A stretch of DNA of 64,000 nucleotides, taken from contig NZ_LJHY01000019.1 of NCBI RefSeq assembly GCF_001295795.1, forward strand, positions 16,805-80,804, in the 5' to 3' direction. Made by a program: the position numbers and the translations under genes. Origin of the DNA: Novosphingobium sp. AAP83 (GTDB taxonomy: Bacteria > Pseudomonadota > Alphaproteobacteria > Sphingomonadales > Sphingomonadaceae). Numbering within the stretch: the first letter of the stretch is position 1; each line of letters starts with the position of its first letter. Below are positions 25,950 through 35,291 of the stretch, in pieces. Below the pieces are notes generated by a model, which saw only the letters and a program-made list of their open reading frames with translations, searched no databases and was not told the DNA's origin.

Positions 25950-26155
25950 TTTTCTCCCCATCCGTAGCCCCCTTGATTAATAGGAGATCGCCACAGCGTC
26001 GCAACGATTGTATTGATAGGCGGCTATGATATCACAAATTTGCCTGAGGCACCGCGCTCCTTGAAGTTTATCGCAGAACAAAGGATCGGATCGGCGTACC
26101 TGGCATAACGGCAGGCTTGGCTGGCGCAGCAGCCGTAACGGTAATTGGAGCACTT

Positions 26156-26665
26156 ATGGAACTGTCTGATTCAGGATTACCTCCCGTCCAGCGGGTTGTT
26201 ACCGGGCACAACGAACTTGGCCGCGCGGTATTCAAATCAGAGGATGTTTCACCGACTAAACTCATTCCGTCGGGTGATGCTGCGTTTCTGCTGCTGTGGA
26301 CGACGCCCACTGTCCCGGCTGACAACAATGACGAAACCGATGGCCGCCACCGCGATGCCGGGCTGACGCTGGATGGCGGCTCGGTGATCCGCATCGTCGA
26401 TATGCTTCCCGGTAAGGAAAGCCCGATGCACCGCACCAATTCGATCGATTATGGCATCGTGCTGGAAGGCGAGGTTGAACTCGAACTGGAAGACGGGGCG
26501 AAGAAAACCATCCGCCAGGGCGGGATCATCGTACAGCGCGGCACCAATCACCTTTGGCGCAACACGACCGATCGCGTTTGCCGGATTGCCTTTATTCTGA
26601 TCGAGGCACCGGCCTATTTGCACAACGGCGCGCCGCTGCCCGAAGACAAACCGGACCACAAATGA
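26156..26665 (+). CDS. Cupin-domain protein
   Basis: This 169-residue protein has a single cupin barrel in the C-terminal half. The first cupin motif includes MHRTNSIDYGIVLEGEVELE, and the second includes QRGTNHLWRN, supplying His ligands for a metal. The N-terminal half (PPVQRVVTGHNELGRAVF) is typical of small cupins found next to dehydrogenases in catabolic clusters. TTGGAG precedes the ATG. Its stop overlaps the SDR start (ATGA). A dioxygenase, isomerase or sensing role is possible. Confidence 0.8.
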   Translation: MELSDSGLPPVQRVVTGHNELGRAVFKSEDVSPTKLIPSGDAAFLLLWTTPTVPADNNDETDGRHRDAGLTLDGGSVIRIVDMLPGKESPMHRTNSIDYGIVLEGEVELELEDGAKKTIRQGGIIVQRGTNHLWRNTTDRVCRIAFILIEAPAYLHNGAPLPEDKPDHK

Positions 26666-27420
26666 GCGCGCTGTTCTCCCTTACTGGCAAAACCGCCATC
26701 GTCACAGGCTCCACCCGGGGGATCGGCCGCGCGGTGGCGGAGGCGATGATCGCGGCAGGAGCCAAGGTCATTATCTCCAGCGAAAGCGAGGCTGATACAG
26801 CTCAAACATCGGCTGAGTTGAACATGCCTGGCATTGCGTGCGATGTGTGCGATGAGGCGCAACTTGCAGCGCTTGTCGATTTCGCGATTGCGCAGACCGG
26901 GCGGTTGGACGTGCTGGTCTGCAACGCCGGAATTCCGGGGAAGCCCGGCCCGTTCGCTACCGTAGACATGGACGACTTCGACAGGGTGCTGGCGATCAAC
27001 TTGCGCAGCCAGGTCGTGCTTTGCAATCTTGCCCTGCCCCACATCGCGGCTGCCGGTGGCGGCGCTGCGGTCCTGATGGCCAGCATTGCCGGTCTTCGCG
27101 GCAACGGCAAGCTCAACGCCTATGCCCTTGCCAAGGCAGGAGTGGCCCAACTTGCGCGCAACCTCGCGGTCGAATGGGGGCCGCAGGCGGTACGGGTGAA
27201 CGCCATCTCCCCCGGCTTTATCGCAACAGACCTTTCGCGCCCTTTGCTGGAAGATGCGCGGTTTATGCAGGCCCGCATGGCCATGACACCGCTCAGACGT
27301 CACGGAACCGTAAGCGAAGTGGCAGGCGCTGCGGTGTTTCTGGCGTCACCGGCAGGGGCATTCGTGACCGGGCACAATCTTGTCGTCGATGGCGGAACCG
27401 TGATCACAGACGGAACCTGA
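26662..27420 (+). CDS. Short-chain dehydrogenase/reductase (classical SDR)
   Basis: This 252-residue NAD(P)-dependent oxidoreductase has cofactor motif TGSTRGIG, NAG in CNAGIPG, catalytic Ser in MASIAG and YxxxK in YALAKAG; the PGFIATD segment follows. The C-terminal VTGHNLVVDGG is typical. The frame is open 108 bases further upstream inside the cupin gene, but the SDR fold begins at MSALFSLTGKTAIVTG. Together with the cupin and the divergent DenD-like enzyme it suggests oxidation of a small polyol or sugar acid. Confidence 0.9.
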   Translation: MSALFSLTGKTAIVTGSTRGIGRAVAEAMIAAGAKVIISSESEADTAQTSAELNMPGIACDVCDEAQLAALVDFAIAQTGRLDVLVCNAGIPGKPGPFATVDMDDFDRVLAINLRSQVVLCNLALPHIAAAGGGAAVLMASIAGLRGNGKLNAYALAKAGVAQLARNLAVEWGPQAVRVNAISPGFIATDLSRPLLEDARFMQARMAMTPLRRHGTVSEVAGAAVFLASPAGAFVTGHNLVVDGGTVITDGT

Positions 27421-27486
27421 AACGGGGCGGCGCCACAGCACACGCGCGAGGTGGCTTGTGGCGTCAAACCTGCTAAGCGCGCAAAC

Positions 27487-27807
27487 ATGACAAACATCCA
27501 CAAGCTTGGCGGAACCATTGACGTTGATGGGCTGCGCTATGAATGGGAACTACGCACCGAGCCGCGGTGGGTCGAACCTGACGGATGGAAGGGCACGACC
27601 ATCTTGCTGATGCAGAAAGATACGCGGCGCGGTGCTGTGATAGAATTCCCCCCGCCCAAGCGGTTGATGAAGGGACTGCCTCCGGGCCGCCTGCAATTGA
27701 GCGATGCGATTGTGGGAAGAAGCATCCGCGCCGCTTTGCTGGCGGGATGGGAACCGGCATCACGGGGCAAGCCGGTTGTGTTTATGGTTGATGCCGAAGG
27801 CAACTGA
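27487..27807 (+). CDS. Conserved-looking hypothetical protein
   Basis: A small soluble protein of 106 residues beginning MTNIHKLGGTIDVDGLRYEW. It is rich in Trp and basic residues, with a FPPPKRLMKGLPPGR stretch and a predicted alpha/beta fold. There is no signal peptide and no known motif. It lies 66 bases after the SDR gene in the same direction. The function is unknown. Confidence 0.6.
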   Translation: MTNIHKLGGTIDVDGLRYEWELRTEPRWVEPDGWKGTTILLMQKDTRRGAVIEFPPPKRLMKGLPPGRLQLSDAIVGRSIRAALLAGWEPASRGKPVVFMVDAEGN

Positions 27808-27828
27808 CGCCAACATGGGCTGATACAA

Positions 27829-28446
27829 ATGAAGGCATCCCCTTTCCGGCTCATGGCTGCCGCTGCGCTGCTGGCATCGTTGCCCATCGCACATGCTGCC
27901 GCAGCGCCACCAACTGCTTTTCCGGCCATGTCGGAAGAAGCCCTTGCGCCCAAAACGGTGCCCAAAGCCTATGACGTGACCGTTATCGTCTTTTCCGATT
28001 ACGGCTGCCCCTATTGCAAGAAACTGCACGGCACATTGGCGCAATTGCTGGCGCGCGATCCCAAAGTGCGGATTGTCTGGCGCGATTGGCCGATCTTTGG
28101 CGGGGCATCGCTGTTGGCCGCGCGGGCGGCTATTGCCAGCCAATGGCAGGGCAAGCACGCCGCCTTCAACGCCGCGCTGTTTGCCCAATCCGGACGAATG
28201 ACCGAAGCCTCGGTCAAGGCCGCTGCCAATGCCGCCAAAGTGGACTGGGCGCGGCTAGAACAGGATATGCAGACCAACGCCAAAGCGATCGACACCGTCA
28301 TTGGCCGCAGCAATGCAGGGGCGCAGGCTTTGAAGTTTGAAGGCACGCCGGGGATCCTGATCGGTAATGCCCGCTTCGGCGGCGCGGCATCGCTGCCCCA
28401 ATTGCTGGAAGCGGTGGCAGAAGCGCGCACGGATAAAGTCGGCTAA
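27829..28446 (+). CDS. Periplasmic DsbA-family thioredoxin-like protein
   Basis: This 205-residue secreted protein has a signal peptide (MKASPFRLMAAAALLASLPIAHAAA). The thioredoxin fold carries a CPYC active site in FSDYGCPYCKKLH, and the cis-Pro loop is EGTPGILIG. It belongs to the DsbA/DsbG-like oxidoreductases that make or rearrange disulfides in the periplasm. It converges on the receptor gene at 28455, with only 8 bases between the stops. Confidence 0.9.
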   Translation: MKASPFRLMAAAALLASLPIAHAAAAPPTAFPAMSEEALAPKTVPKAYDVTVIVFSDYGCPYCKKLHGTLAQLLARDPKVRIVWRDWPIFGGASLLAARAAIASQWQGKHAAFNAALFAQSGRMTEASVKAAANAAKVDWARLEQDMQTNAKAIDTVIGRSNAGAQALKFEGTPGILIGNARFGGAASLPQLLEAVAEARTDKVG

Positions 28447-28454
28447 GCCCGCCC

Positions 28455-30398
28455 TCAGATATCAAACCGCATTTCGGCCAACAGTCGTCTGCCTGCGGAA
28501 TACTGGAAAGCGCCATTTGCGGCCACTTGCCAGCCATAATCGTCAAGCAGATTAGCCACTTGCAGCCTTAGCAAGGCCCGCGCCGGGCCCACTGCAAAGC
28601 GATAACGCATACCCAGATCAATCGTTTCGCGCGGCGGTGCCAGCAAACCGTTGCTCGGATTGCCGATGCGTGAGGACAGGCCTTCGAAGCTCATATCAAA
28701 CGAAAGCGGGCTTTGGCCATGATCCAGCCGCCAATCGATATTGGCGATGGTGCGGCGGCGCACCGTCCCGACCGGGCGCGGGCCGATCACGCCGCTATCG
28801 ACCAGTTCGCCGCTGATCAGCGCATCGATAAACACATTGCCCAACACCACGGTGAGCCCGGGCCGCACCGTGCCAGCCACCGAAACTTCCACACCGCGAT
28901 TGGATGATGCTCCCAGATCACGATAGAGCAGCGCGTTATCAAGGTTGTAGTATGGCTTGGTAATCTCGAACAGGCCGCCAACAAGGGTGAGGTTTTGGCT
29001 CAAGGCATAGCGCAGCCCCATATCGATCTGGCGCGTCCGGATAGCCGGAGGCACCGCACCGCGATTGGTGGCGATGGCCGGTGCAACCGACACTTCCTCA
29101 AACCCGCGCACATAGCCGCCATAAACCGAAAAATCGGGCGAAAAATTGAACGAGGCATTAATGCTGCCGGTTACCGGCTGATCACGCACGGCGGTGGTCA
29201 GCCCCGCCGAAACGAAGCGGATGGTCTTGTAATAGCGGGATTTTGATAGGGCCACATCGACCAGAAACCGCCCCTGCCGCGAAAGCGTATAGGCAAGCCC
29301 TACGGTGGCCTGCCCTGAATCGTCGGTATCATCCGGTCCGAACGCAAAAGTCGGCCGAGGCCGTTCATCGGCAAAGTTCAGGCTGCTGGGGCCAAGCGAA
29401 ATGCGCTGCACACCCCCGAACCGCCGGTCCCCGGTCCGCCCACGAAAACTTGCCGTCACGCGGTGCGCCAACGAGGCATCGCCAAAAGTGCGCACGACAC
29501 GGGCCTCACCTGAAAGCGTGCGATCAAGGTTGTTCGCATCGGCCACGATCACACGGTTGGCAACCGTGCCATCGGGCCGCAGACCTGCAAAAACGTCGGT
29601 AAAGCTGGCATCGCCACGGCGTTCGGCACGGAACAGCCCCGCCTCGATCCGCCACGATCCCAAGGGAAGTTTGGCGACTGCGCCATAGACTTGTTGCATG
29701 TTGTCGCGATCGCTCCAGCTTTGGCCGATCATGACGCGGCGCTTGATCTGCGGCGGCAGGTAATCACCGCCGGGAAAAATCGAAGGCGGCGTCTCATCAT
29801 CAAAGATATGGTTCATGCCATAGAACAGGAATACCCTCGCCCCGGCATATGGTGTCCAGCCAAGGCCCGCAGAGGCGACATTGCCTTTAAAGTTTCCGCC
29901 TTCATGCCGGTTTTGCCGCCGGATCGTGCCTCCGACATAAGCGCGTAAATCCGGCGCAATAGCGAACTGGCTATCGAGTGTGGCAACCTTCGATCCGAAC
30001 TGCCCTCGCTCCAGCCCGACCGTAAACTGATCGGAATCGCTGCTGACCGACAATTCGTAATCGACAATGCCGGTAGGTGCAGGAAACGGATAGCCCAGCG
30101 CGGCAATGCCAACCCGCACCCGGTTGCCACGTATCAAGCGGTTGGGCGGGCGATCCACCGGCGCGAAATAGAGCCCTTCGATCCGGGCATTGCCTGCATC
30201 AACCGGCGAGAAGCCACGGATATCCTCACCGCTGTAAAGCCCCACCCGTTCACTGCCGACGGACTGGCCGAACGCATCATCGGCATTGGCAATGACATTA
30301 TCATCAACGCGCTGCGCCACCGCCTGGCCGGGCAAAATGCCCCCCAATGCCAGCGCCAACCACGACACATTGCGAACGGATAAGCGCGCGTTCAACAC
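28455..30398 (-). CDS. TonB-dependent receptor, atypical subfamily (paralogue of 8035-9945)
   Basis: This outer-membrane receptor of about 647 residues has signal peptide region NVSWLALALGGILPGQAVA. The plug carries DDAFGQSVGSERVGLYS, GFSPVDAGNARIEGLYF and LGYPFPAPTGIVDYEL, matching the receptor at 8035-9945 block for block; the barrel ends MRFDI. No ATG fits. A GTG at 30398 (or TTG at 30395) gives a proper signal peptide, while the frame stays open to a TTG at 30512. The substrate is unknown. It is not next to metal genes here, so the paralogues may differ in ligand. Confidence 0.85.
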   Translation of the reverse strand: MLNARLSVRNVSWLALALGGILPGQAVAQRVDDNVIANADDAFGQSVGSERVGLYSGEDIRGFSPVDAGNARIEGLYFAPVDRPPNRLIRGNRVRVGIAALGYPFPAPTGIVDYELSVSSDSDQFTVGLERGQFGSKVATLDSQFAIAPDLRAYVGGTIRRQNRHEGGNFKGNVASAGLGWTPYAGARVFLFYGMNHIFDDETPPSIFPGGDYLPPQIKRRVMIGQSWSDRDNMQQVYGAVAKLPLGSWRIEAGLFRAERRGDASFTDVFAGLRPDGTVANRVIVADANNLDRTLSGEARVVRTFGDASLAHRVTASFRGRTGDRRFGGVQRISLGPSSLNFADERPRPTFAFGPDDTDDSGQATVGLAYTLSRQGRFLVDVALSKSRYYKTIRFVSAGLTTAVRDQPVTGSINASFNFSPDFSVYGGYVRGFEEVSVAPAIATNRGAVPPAIRTRQIDMGLRYALSQNLTLVGGLFEITKPYYNLDNALLYRDLGASSNRGVEVSVAGTVRPGLTVVLGNVFIDALISGELVDSGVIGPRPVGTVRRRTIANIDWRLDHGQSPLSFDMSFEGLSSRIGNPSNGLLAPPRETIDLGMRYRFAVGPARALLRLQVANLLDDYGWQVAANGAFQYSAGRRLLAEMRFDI

Positions 30399-30630
30399 CG
30401 AAACACCCGAGATCGCCCCAAAAACTGTTACCCTGAAAATCCTAAGAACACGCCAAGCGCAGAGATTGCAACTTCCTATCGAAGCGGCGGCATTGCCCGC
30501 AGCACGGTTCAAACGCGGCCAAACAGCCTCGTCCTGTCTCTTTGTGCAGGCGCGAAAAAGGAAACGTCAAACGTCATCTATCGGAAATAATTTGGCCCTA
30601 TCCGACCAATTATAACAACGGGTGGTCATA

Positions 30631-32943
30631 ATGAACATTAAGCTTATCGTCAGTACAGCACTGACATCTTCGCTATTTTTTGCGAATGCAGCTTTTGCCC
30701 AGGCAGAAGCTCAGAGCGATTCACTATATAATGATCGTAACACTATTGTCGTAACAGCGCAAAAAATTGAGCAGAAATTGGTGGATGTTCCCATCACTAT
30801 TTCAGCTGTTACGGGTGAACGCATCCGTGAACTTGGAATTTCTGATCTTGATGAACTGTCAGCCTATGTCCCCGGCCTGAACATTCAAGAGCAAAGCGCC
30901 AATAATCCCGGCGTCGTCATTCGCGGGATAACATCGGATTCGGGCTCATCGCAGCAAGGTCCACGCGTTACACTTTATTATAATGGCATCGATATCTCGC
31001 GCTCGCGCGGGTCTTATCAGGCGATCTATGATCTTGAACGCGTTGAAGTGATCAAGGGGCCGCAGGCCACACTGTTCGGCACAGCCTCGGCGGTTGGTGC
31101 GATCAGCTTGATTTCAGCAAAGCCCCAGCCCGGCGTTTCCGCGCAGTTGACGGCCGGATATGGCAACTTCAACCAGACCCTGCTTGGTGGCTACCTCAAT
31201 TCCGGCGATGAAACCATTGCCGCGCGCATCGCCTTTGAATGGCGCAAGCGTGACGGCTACGTTGAAAACCTCAACCCTAGCCAGACCAGAGAGCTTTACG
31301 AGCAAGACCAGCTTGGTCTTCGCTTGTCGGTTCGCTGGAAGCCAAGCGACCGCGTGACGGTTGACCTCACCGGCACCTATGACCGCCAGCGCAATGGCGG
31401 CACGCCGTTTGTTTCGGGCACTTTTGCCACAACGGCAGGCCCTGCAAATCCATTCGGCAAAGCCAACCTCGGCGGTTCGCCATTGTCGCTGTCAGTCCTT
31501 GGCGCAGCAGAGCTTGGCCTTGACCGCGATGTCTATGACGCCAACCTTACCGTTGCGGTGGAATTGACCGACGACCTGACCTTCACCACCGTCAACGGTT
31601 ACCGCGATTTCAACAGCCTCGAAATCTTTGATGCCGATGGTACCGCGGCTTGGTACCTTGAATTTGCCGAACTCGCCAAAGGTTGGCAGGTCAGCCACGA
31701 AGGCCGCTTCAGCTACCAGTCCAGCGCAATTCGCGCATCAGCCGGCTGGAACGTATTCAAGGAAGACGGCATTCAGGCCGTGCCGTTTTCGTCCGAGGAA
31801 GGCACATTCCTGCAATGCGCAGCCAACGTCGTCCCCGGCCTTGGCTGTATCAATGCAGCAGGTGTGGTAACAGCGGCGCAAGCCACCGCGCTGCTATCGC
31901 GCGGCCTTCTGACGCAAGTTCCTTACTCATCAGAATTCATCAACGGCGGCGTGAACACCGCCTATTCGGTGTTCGCTGATGCCACATGGATCCCAACACC
32001 ATCACTCGAACTCACAGCAGGCGCGCGCTACGTTTGGGAAGACCGTGAATCAACCTTCTTTGCCCGCGTTCCAAGGCCAGCGCTCAATCCTGCGGCATTT
32101 TCGCTGATCCCGAACCAGATCGACACGGCGGGTCAGACATTTAGGGCCAGCGACAAATCTAACGCCTTTTTGCCGCGCTTTAACGTGCTTTATCGCTTGT
32201 CAGACAAGACCAACGTGTTTGCTACTGTCTCGAAGGGACGCCGTTCGCCCGTGGTGCAACTCGGCGCAGCACGTGTTGCCGGCTTGCCGCAGCCCGGCTT
32301 GCAATCTGTGCCAGAAGAAACGGTATGGAACTACGAAGTGGGCTTGAAGGGGGCCGCTGGTCCGGTTTCCGGTTCGCTTGGCGTCTATTACCAGAAGTAT
32401 GATGGTTTTCAGGTTAGCGTAGTGCAGCCTGATGGCAGAACGCTCACGCAAAGCGCGGGCACCGCAACCAATCTTGGCGTTGAAGCCGAAGTGGCAATCC
32501 GCGCAACAGATTGGCTCCAAGTGTTTGGCAACGTCGGTTACATCGATGGCGGTATCGACGAAAACAACACCTTCGCCCCGACATTTTCGGGCGCGCGTTT
32601 CCGGCTTCAGCCTGAATGGCAGGCCGCAGGCGGCTTTACCATTGATGCACCGCTCGGCGGCGGTGCGCGGTTCTTCATGACGCCATCAATCACCTATCGC
32701 AGCAAGATCTTTTTCGAACTGCCCAACAACCCGCGCACCAGCCAGGAAGCGGTAACGCTGGTTAACATTCGTGGCGGCGTTGCGTTTGCGGATGACAAGT
32801 ACGAATTGTCGGCCTTCATGCGCAATGTGACGGACAAGAACTACCTGCTGGATGCGGGCAACACCGGCGGGGCATTTGGCATTCCAACGCTGATCCCGGG
32901 CGAGCCGCGCTTCTTCGGGGCTGCGTTCACGGCACGTTTCTAA
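30631..32943 (+). CDS. TonB-dependent receptor
   Basis: This 770-residue outer-membrane receptor has signal peptide MNIKLIVSTALTSSLFFANAAFA and TonB-box-like NTIVVTAQK. The plug shows VPITISAVTGERIRELGISD, VVIRGITSD and LERVEVIKGPQATLFGTASAVGAISLIS. The barrel includes RNVTDKNYLLDAGN and ends FTARF. GGGTGG precedes the ATG at 30631. The phosphatase PhoD begins 47 bases later, suggesting cotranscription and uptake of something released by, or substrate for, the phosphatase. Confidence 0.9.
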   Translation: MNIKLIVSTALTSSLFFANAAFAQAEAQSDSLYNDRNTIVVTAQKIEQKLVDVPITISAVTGERIRELGISDLDELSAYVPGLNIQEQSANNPGVVIRGITSDSGSSQQGPRVTLYYNGIDISRSRGSYQAIYDLERVEVIKGPQATLFGTASAVGAISLISAKPQPGVSAQLTAGYGNFNQTLLGGYLNSGDETIAARIAFEWRKRDGYVENLNPSQTRELYEQDQLGLRLSVRWKPSDRVTVDLTGTYDRQRNGGTPFVSGTFATTAGPANPFGKANLGGSPLSLSVLGAAELGLDRDVYDANLTVAVELTDDLTFTTVNGYRDFNSLEIFDADGTAAWYLEFAELAKGWQVSHEGRFSYQSSAIRASAGWNVFKEDGIQAVPFSSEEGTFLQCAANVVPGLGCINAAGVVTAAQATALLSRGLLTQVPYSSEFINGGVNTAYSVFADATWIPTPSLELTAGARYVWEDRESTFFARVPRPALNPAAFSLIPNQIDTAGQTFRASDKSNAFLPRFNVLYRLSDKTNVFATVSKGRRSPVVQLGAARVAGLPQPGLQSVPEETVWNYEVGLKGAAGPVSGSLGVYYQKYDGFQVSVVQPDGRTLTQSAGTATNLGVEAEVAIRATDWLQVFGNVGYIDGGIDENNTFAPTFSGARFRLQPEWQAAGGFTIDAPLGGGARFFMTPSITYRSKIFFELPNNPRTSQEAVTLVNIRGGVAFADDKYELSAFMRNVTDKNYLLDAGNTGGAFGIPTLIPGEPRFFGAAFTARF

Positions 32944-32989
32944 TACGCCTAGCCTTGCCTTCAGCTTCGTTCGACAGGATACCAGCACG

Positions 32990-34663
32990 ATGACCGCACA
33001 GATCAACCGCCGCAATATGCTCTCGCTGATGGGCGCGAGCGCGACGACCGGGTTGGCCATGGGGCTGGCACCTGCCGCACAGGCAGCGACGCTGCTGAAG
33101 GAAGCGCAATTCCTGCATGGGGTGGCCAGCGGCGATCCGGCGCAAGATGGCGCGATAATCTGGACGCGGGCAACCGTGGCGCAAGGTGCGACGGGTGACG
33201 TTCCGCTGACATGGTACGTTGCGCTTCCCGGTACCGCCAAGCCCTTGCGCACAGGCAAAGTGACGGCCTCTGCCGTAGCCGATCACACCGCGAAAGTGGA
33301 AGTCACCGGGCTTAAGCCTGCCACCGAATACGAATACTGGTTTGCCTGCAAGAATGGCACGACCTCGCCCAAGGGGCGGCTGCGCACGCTGCCTGTGGGG
33401 GCAACCGATAAAGTGGTGATGGCGCTGGTGTCATGCCAGCTTTATCCCGGCGGCTACTTCAACGCCTATGCCGACCTTGCACGCCAAGAACGCGTTGATG
33501 TGGTGCTTCACCTTGGGGACTATATCTATGAATATGGCGCCGAAGGTTATGGCACCGACATTGGCAAGAAGATTGGCCGCCTGCCCGATCCGGCGCACGA
33601 GATTGTCACGCTCGATGATTATCGCCGCCGCCATGCGCAAGTGAAAGCCGATGCGCAGATGCAAGCAGCCCATGCCCGTGCCGCATTCATTTGCGTTTGG
33701 GACGATCATGAAACTGCCAACGATGCCTGGCTTGGCGGCGCAGAAAACCATGATCCGGCCAAAGAAGGCGATTGGCGCGCGCGCAAAGCCGCAGCGCTTC
33801 AGGCCTATTTCGAATGGATGCCGATCCGCAACCCCGCCCTCGGTTCAGACCCGGCCGCGATCTATCGCAGCTTTGAATTCGGTGATCTGGCCACGCTGGC
33901 GATGGTTGAAACGCGGCTGCTGGCACGCGATCAGCAGGTGGCCTTCAAAGGCGCTGTTCCTGATGCGGCGATGATCACAACGATGCTCGAACAGCGCCAG
34001 GACCCCAAGCGCGAACTGCTGGGCGCTGCGCAAATGCAATGGCTGGAGGGCGTGCTGGCCAAATCGGTCAAGGCTGGAACGCCGTGGCAATTGTTGGGCA
34101 ATCAGGTGGTCATGGCCCGCGTCCCCGGCCCCGATCTGCGGGCAGCGCTGGGTGATCAGATGTTCGAGGCCATACTCACAAAAATGCCTGAAGCCTATCG
34201 CGGCCAGATTTCCCGGTCGCAAGATGCGTTCAAGGCCGGCATCCCGTTCAACATGGATGCATGGGACGGCTATCCCCCTGCCCGCGAACGCCTTTACGCC
34301 ATGTTGCGCAAAGTGGGTGCCAATACCATCGCCTTTGCCGGAGACAGCCACGCCGCATGGGCCAACGATCTTTATGACGATAGTGGCGTTCTGATCGGTG
34401 CCGAATTTGGGGCCACCGCCGTCACCAGCCCGTCTTATGGCTCGCTCTTGCCGGGCCTTGGCAAAGTGATTGCGGCGCAAAGCCCGGAAGTTGCGTTCTG
34501 CGATCAGGACCACAAGGGCTATACCATGGTCACCCTGACACATGAGGCTGCCACCGCAGAGTTCGTGACCGTTTCCACCATAATAACCAAAGACTTTACC
34601 TCCGCCATTGCCGGACGCTACGTCCGGTCCGCGAAAGGCAACGCCCCGCTGCAATCGGTGTAG
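32990..34663 (+). CDS. phoD: Alkaline phosphatase D (PhoD-like phosphodiesterase)
   Basis: A 557-residue exported metallo-phosphatase. The N-terminal Tat signal (NRRNMLSLMGASATTGLAMG) fits PhoD, which is folded with Fe/Ca before export. After the N-terminal PhoD_N domain (FLHGVASGDPAQDGAIIWTR), the catalytic domain shows LGDYIYEYG, WDDHETANDAW and AGDSHAAWANDL, holding the metal ligands. AGGA stands before the ATG. It likely frees phosphate from phosphoesters such as nucleotides or teichoic-like polymers in the periplasm. Confidence 0.92.
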   Translation: MTAQINRRNMLSLMGASATTGLAMGLAPAAQAATLLKEAQFLHGVASGDPAQDGAIIWTRATVAQGATGDVPLTWYVALPGTAKPLRTGKVTASAVADHTAKVEVTGLKPATEYEYWFACKNGTTSPKGRLRTLPVGATDKVVMALVSCQLYPGGYFNAYADLARQERVDVVLHLGDYIYEYGAEGYGTDIGKKIGRLPDPAHEIVTLDDYRRRHAQVKADAQMQAAHARAAFICVWDDHETANDAWLGGAENHDPAKEGDWRARKAAALQAYFEWMPIRNPALGSDPAAIYRSFEFGDLATLAMVETRLLARDQQVAFKGAVPDAAMITTMLEQRQDPKRELLGAAQMQWLEGVLAKSVKAGTPWQLLGNQVVMARVPGPDLRAALGDQMFEAILTKMPEAYRGQISRSQDAFKAGIPFNMDAWDGYPPARERLYAMLRKVGANTIAFAGDSHAAWANDLYDDSGVLIGAEFGATAVTSPSYGSLLPGLGKVIAAQSPEVAFCDQDHKGYTMVTLTHEAATAEFVTVSTIITKDFTSAIAGRYVRSAKGNAPLQSV

Positions 34664-34670
34664 GATATAG

Positions 34671-35291
34671 CTAGGAACCGAAGGTTCTGGCCGCGATCAG
34701 GCTGCGCTGGATAACCGTCAGCAGGCAAAGCGCGACATAGCCCGATGCGATGGCCGCAAAGTGCTGCGGCCACAGGCACATCGCGATGAACACCGCAATG
34801 GTCTCCGTACCCTCGGCAAGGCCGGTGGAATAGAAGAAGCTTTTGCGCCCGTGCGCCTGCGTCTCCTCGCCGCGCTTGGCAGCGATCGTGGCAAAGGCAA
34901 GGAAGCTGATGCCGGTCAGGGTGAAACTGGCCACCAGCAGCATCGCAGGCACCGCATTGGCCGGGGCCGCAAGGCCGAAGCCGATGGGCACGGCCACATA
35001 GAACGCGAAATCGGCAAGGATATCGAGGTAACCGCCAAAGTCCGTCATCCCCCGCGCCCGCGCCACCGCTCCATCCAGGCCATCAAGCAGGCGGTTCAGC
35101 ACGATAGCGGCAAGGCCCACGCCATAGGCCTCCTGCGCAATCGCCAACGCAGCCAACAACGCAGGCGCAAGGCCCGCCAGCGTGATCATATTCGCACTGA
35201 TGCCCCGCGCCGCAATCCAGCGCCCGGCGGCATTAAGCGGCGGATCGATCAGCGGGCGCAGGCGGGCGTCGAACATGTCAGGCCGCGCCAA
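34671..35291 (-). CDS. CDP-alcohol phosphatidyltransferase family protein, YnjF-like
   Basis: This 206-residue inner-membrane enzyme has about five helices. The CDP-alcohol motif reads DGAVARARGMTDFGGYLD with ILAD after it. The spacing AR-x7-G is one residue shorter than the usual AR-x8-G and matches E. coli YnjF, as does the length. It would move a phosphatidyl group from CDP-diacylglycerol to an unknown alcohol. It overlaps the nupC 3' end by 14 bases, so it is translated from the same message, and it converges on phoD. Confidence 0.85.
   Translation of the reverse strand: MARPDMFDARLRPLIDPPLNAAGRWIAARGISANMITLAGLAPALLAALAIAQEAYGVGLAAIVLNRLLDGLDGAVARARGMTDFGGYLDILADFAFYVAVPIGFGLAAPANAVPAMLLVASFTLTGISFLAFATIAAKRGEETQAHGRKSFFYSTGLAEGTETIAVFIAMCLWPQHFAAIASGYVALCLLTVIQRSLIAARTFGS

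Noticed and set aside
26008..26037. Imperfect inverted repeat between the DenD-like and cupin genes (TTGTATTGATAG / CTATGATATCACAA)
   Set aside because: Arms are unequal and mismatched; it could be an operator, but the match is too loose to list as a feature.
30399..30630. Possible riboswitch before the divergent receptors
   Set aside because: No conserved cobalamin-type or other riboswitch core could be recognised in the 230 bases.
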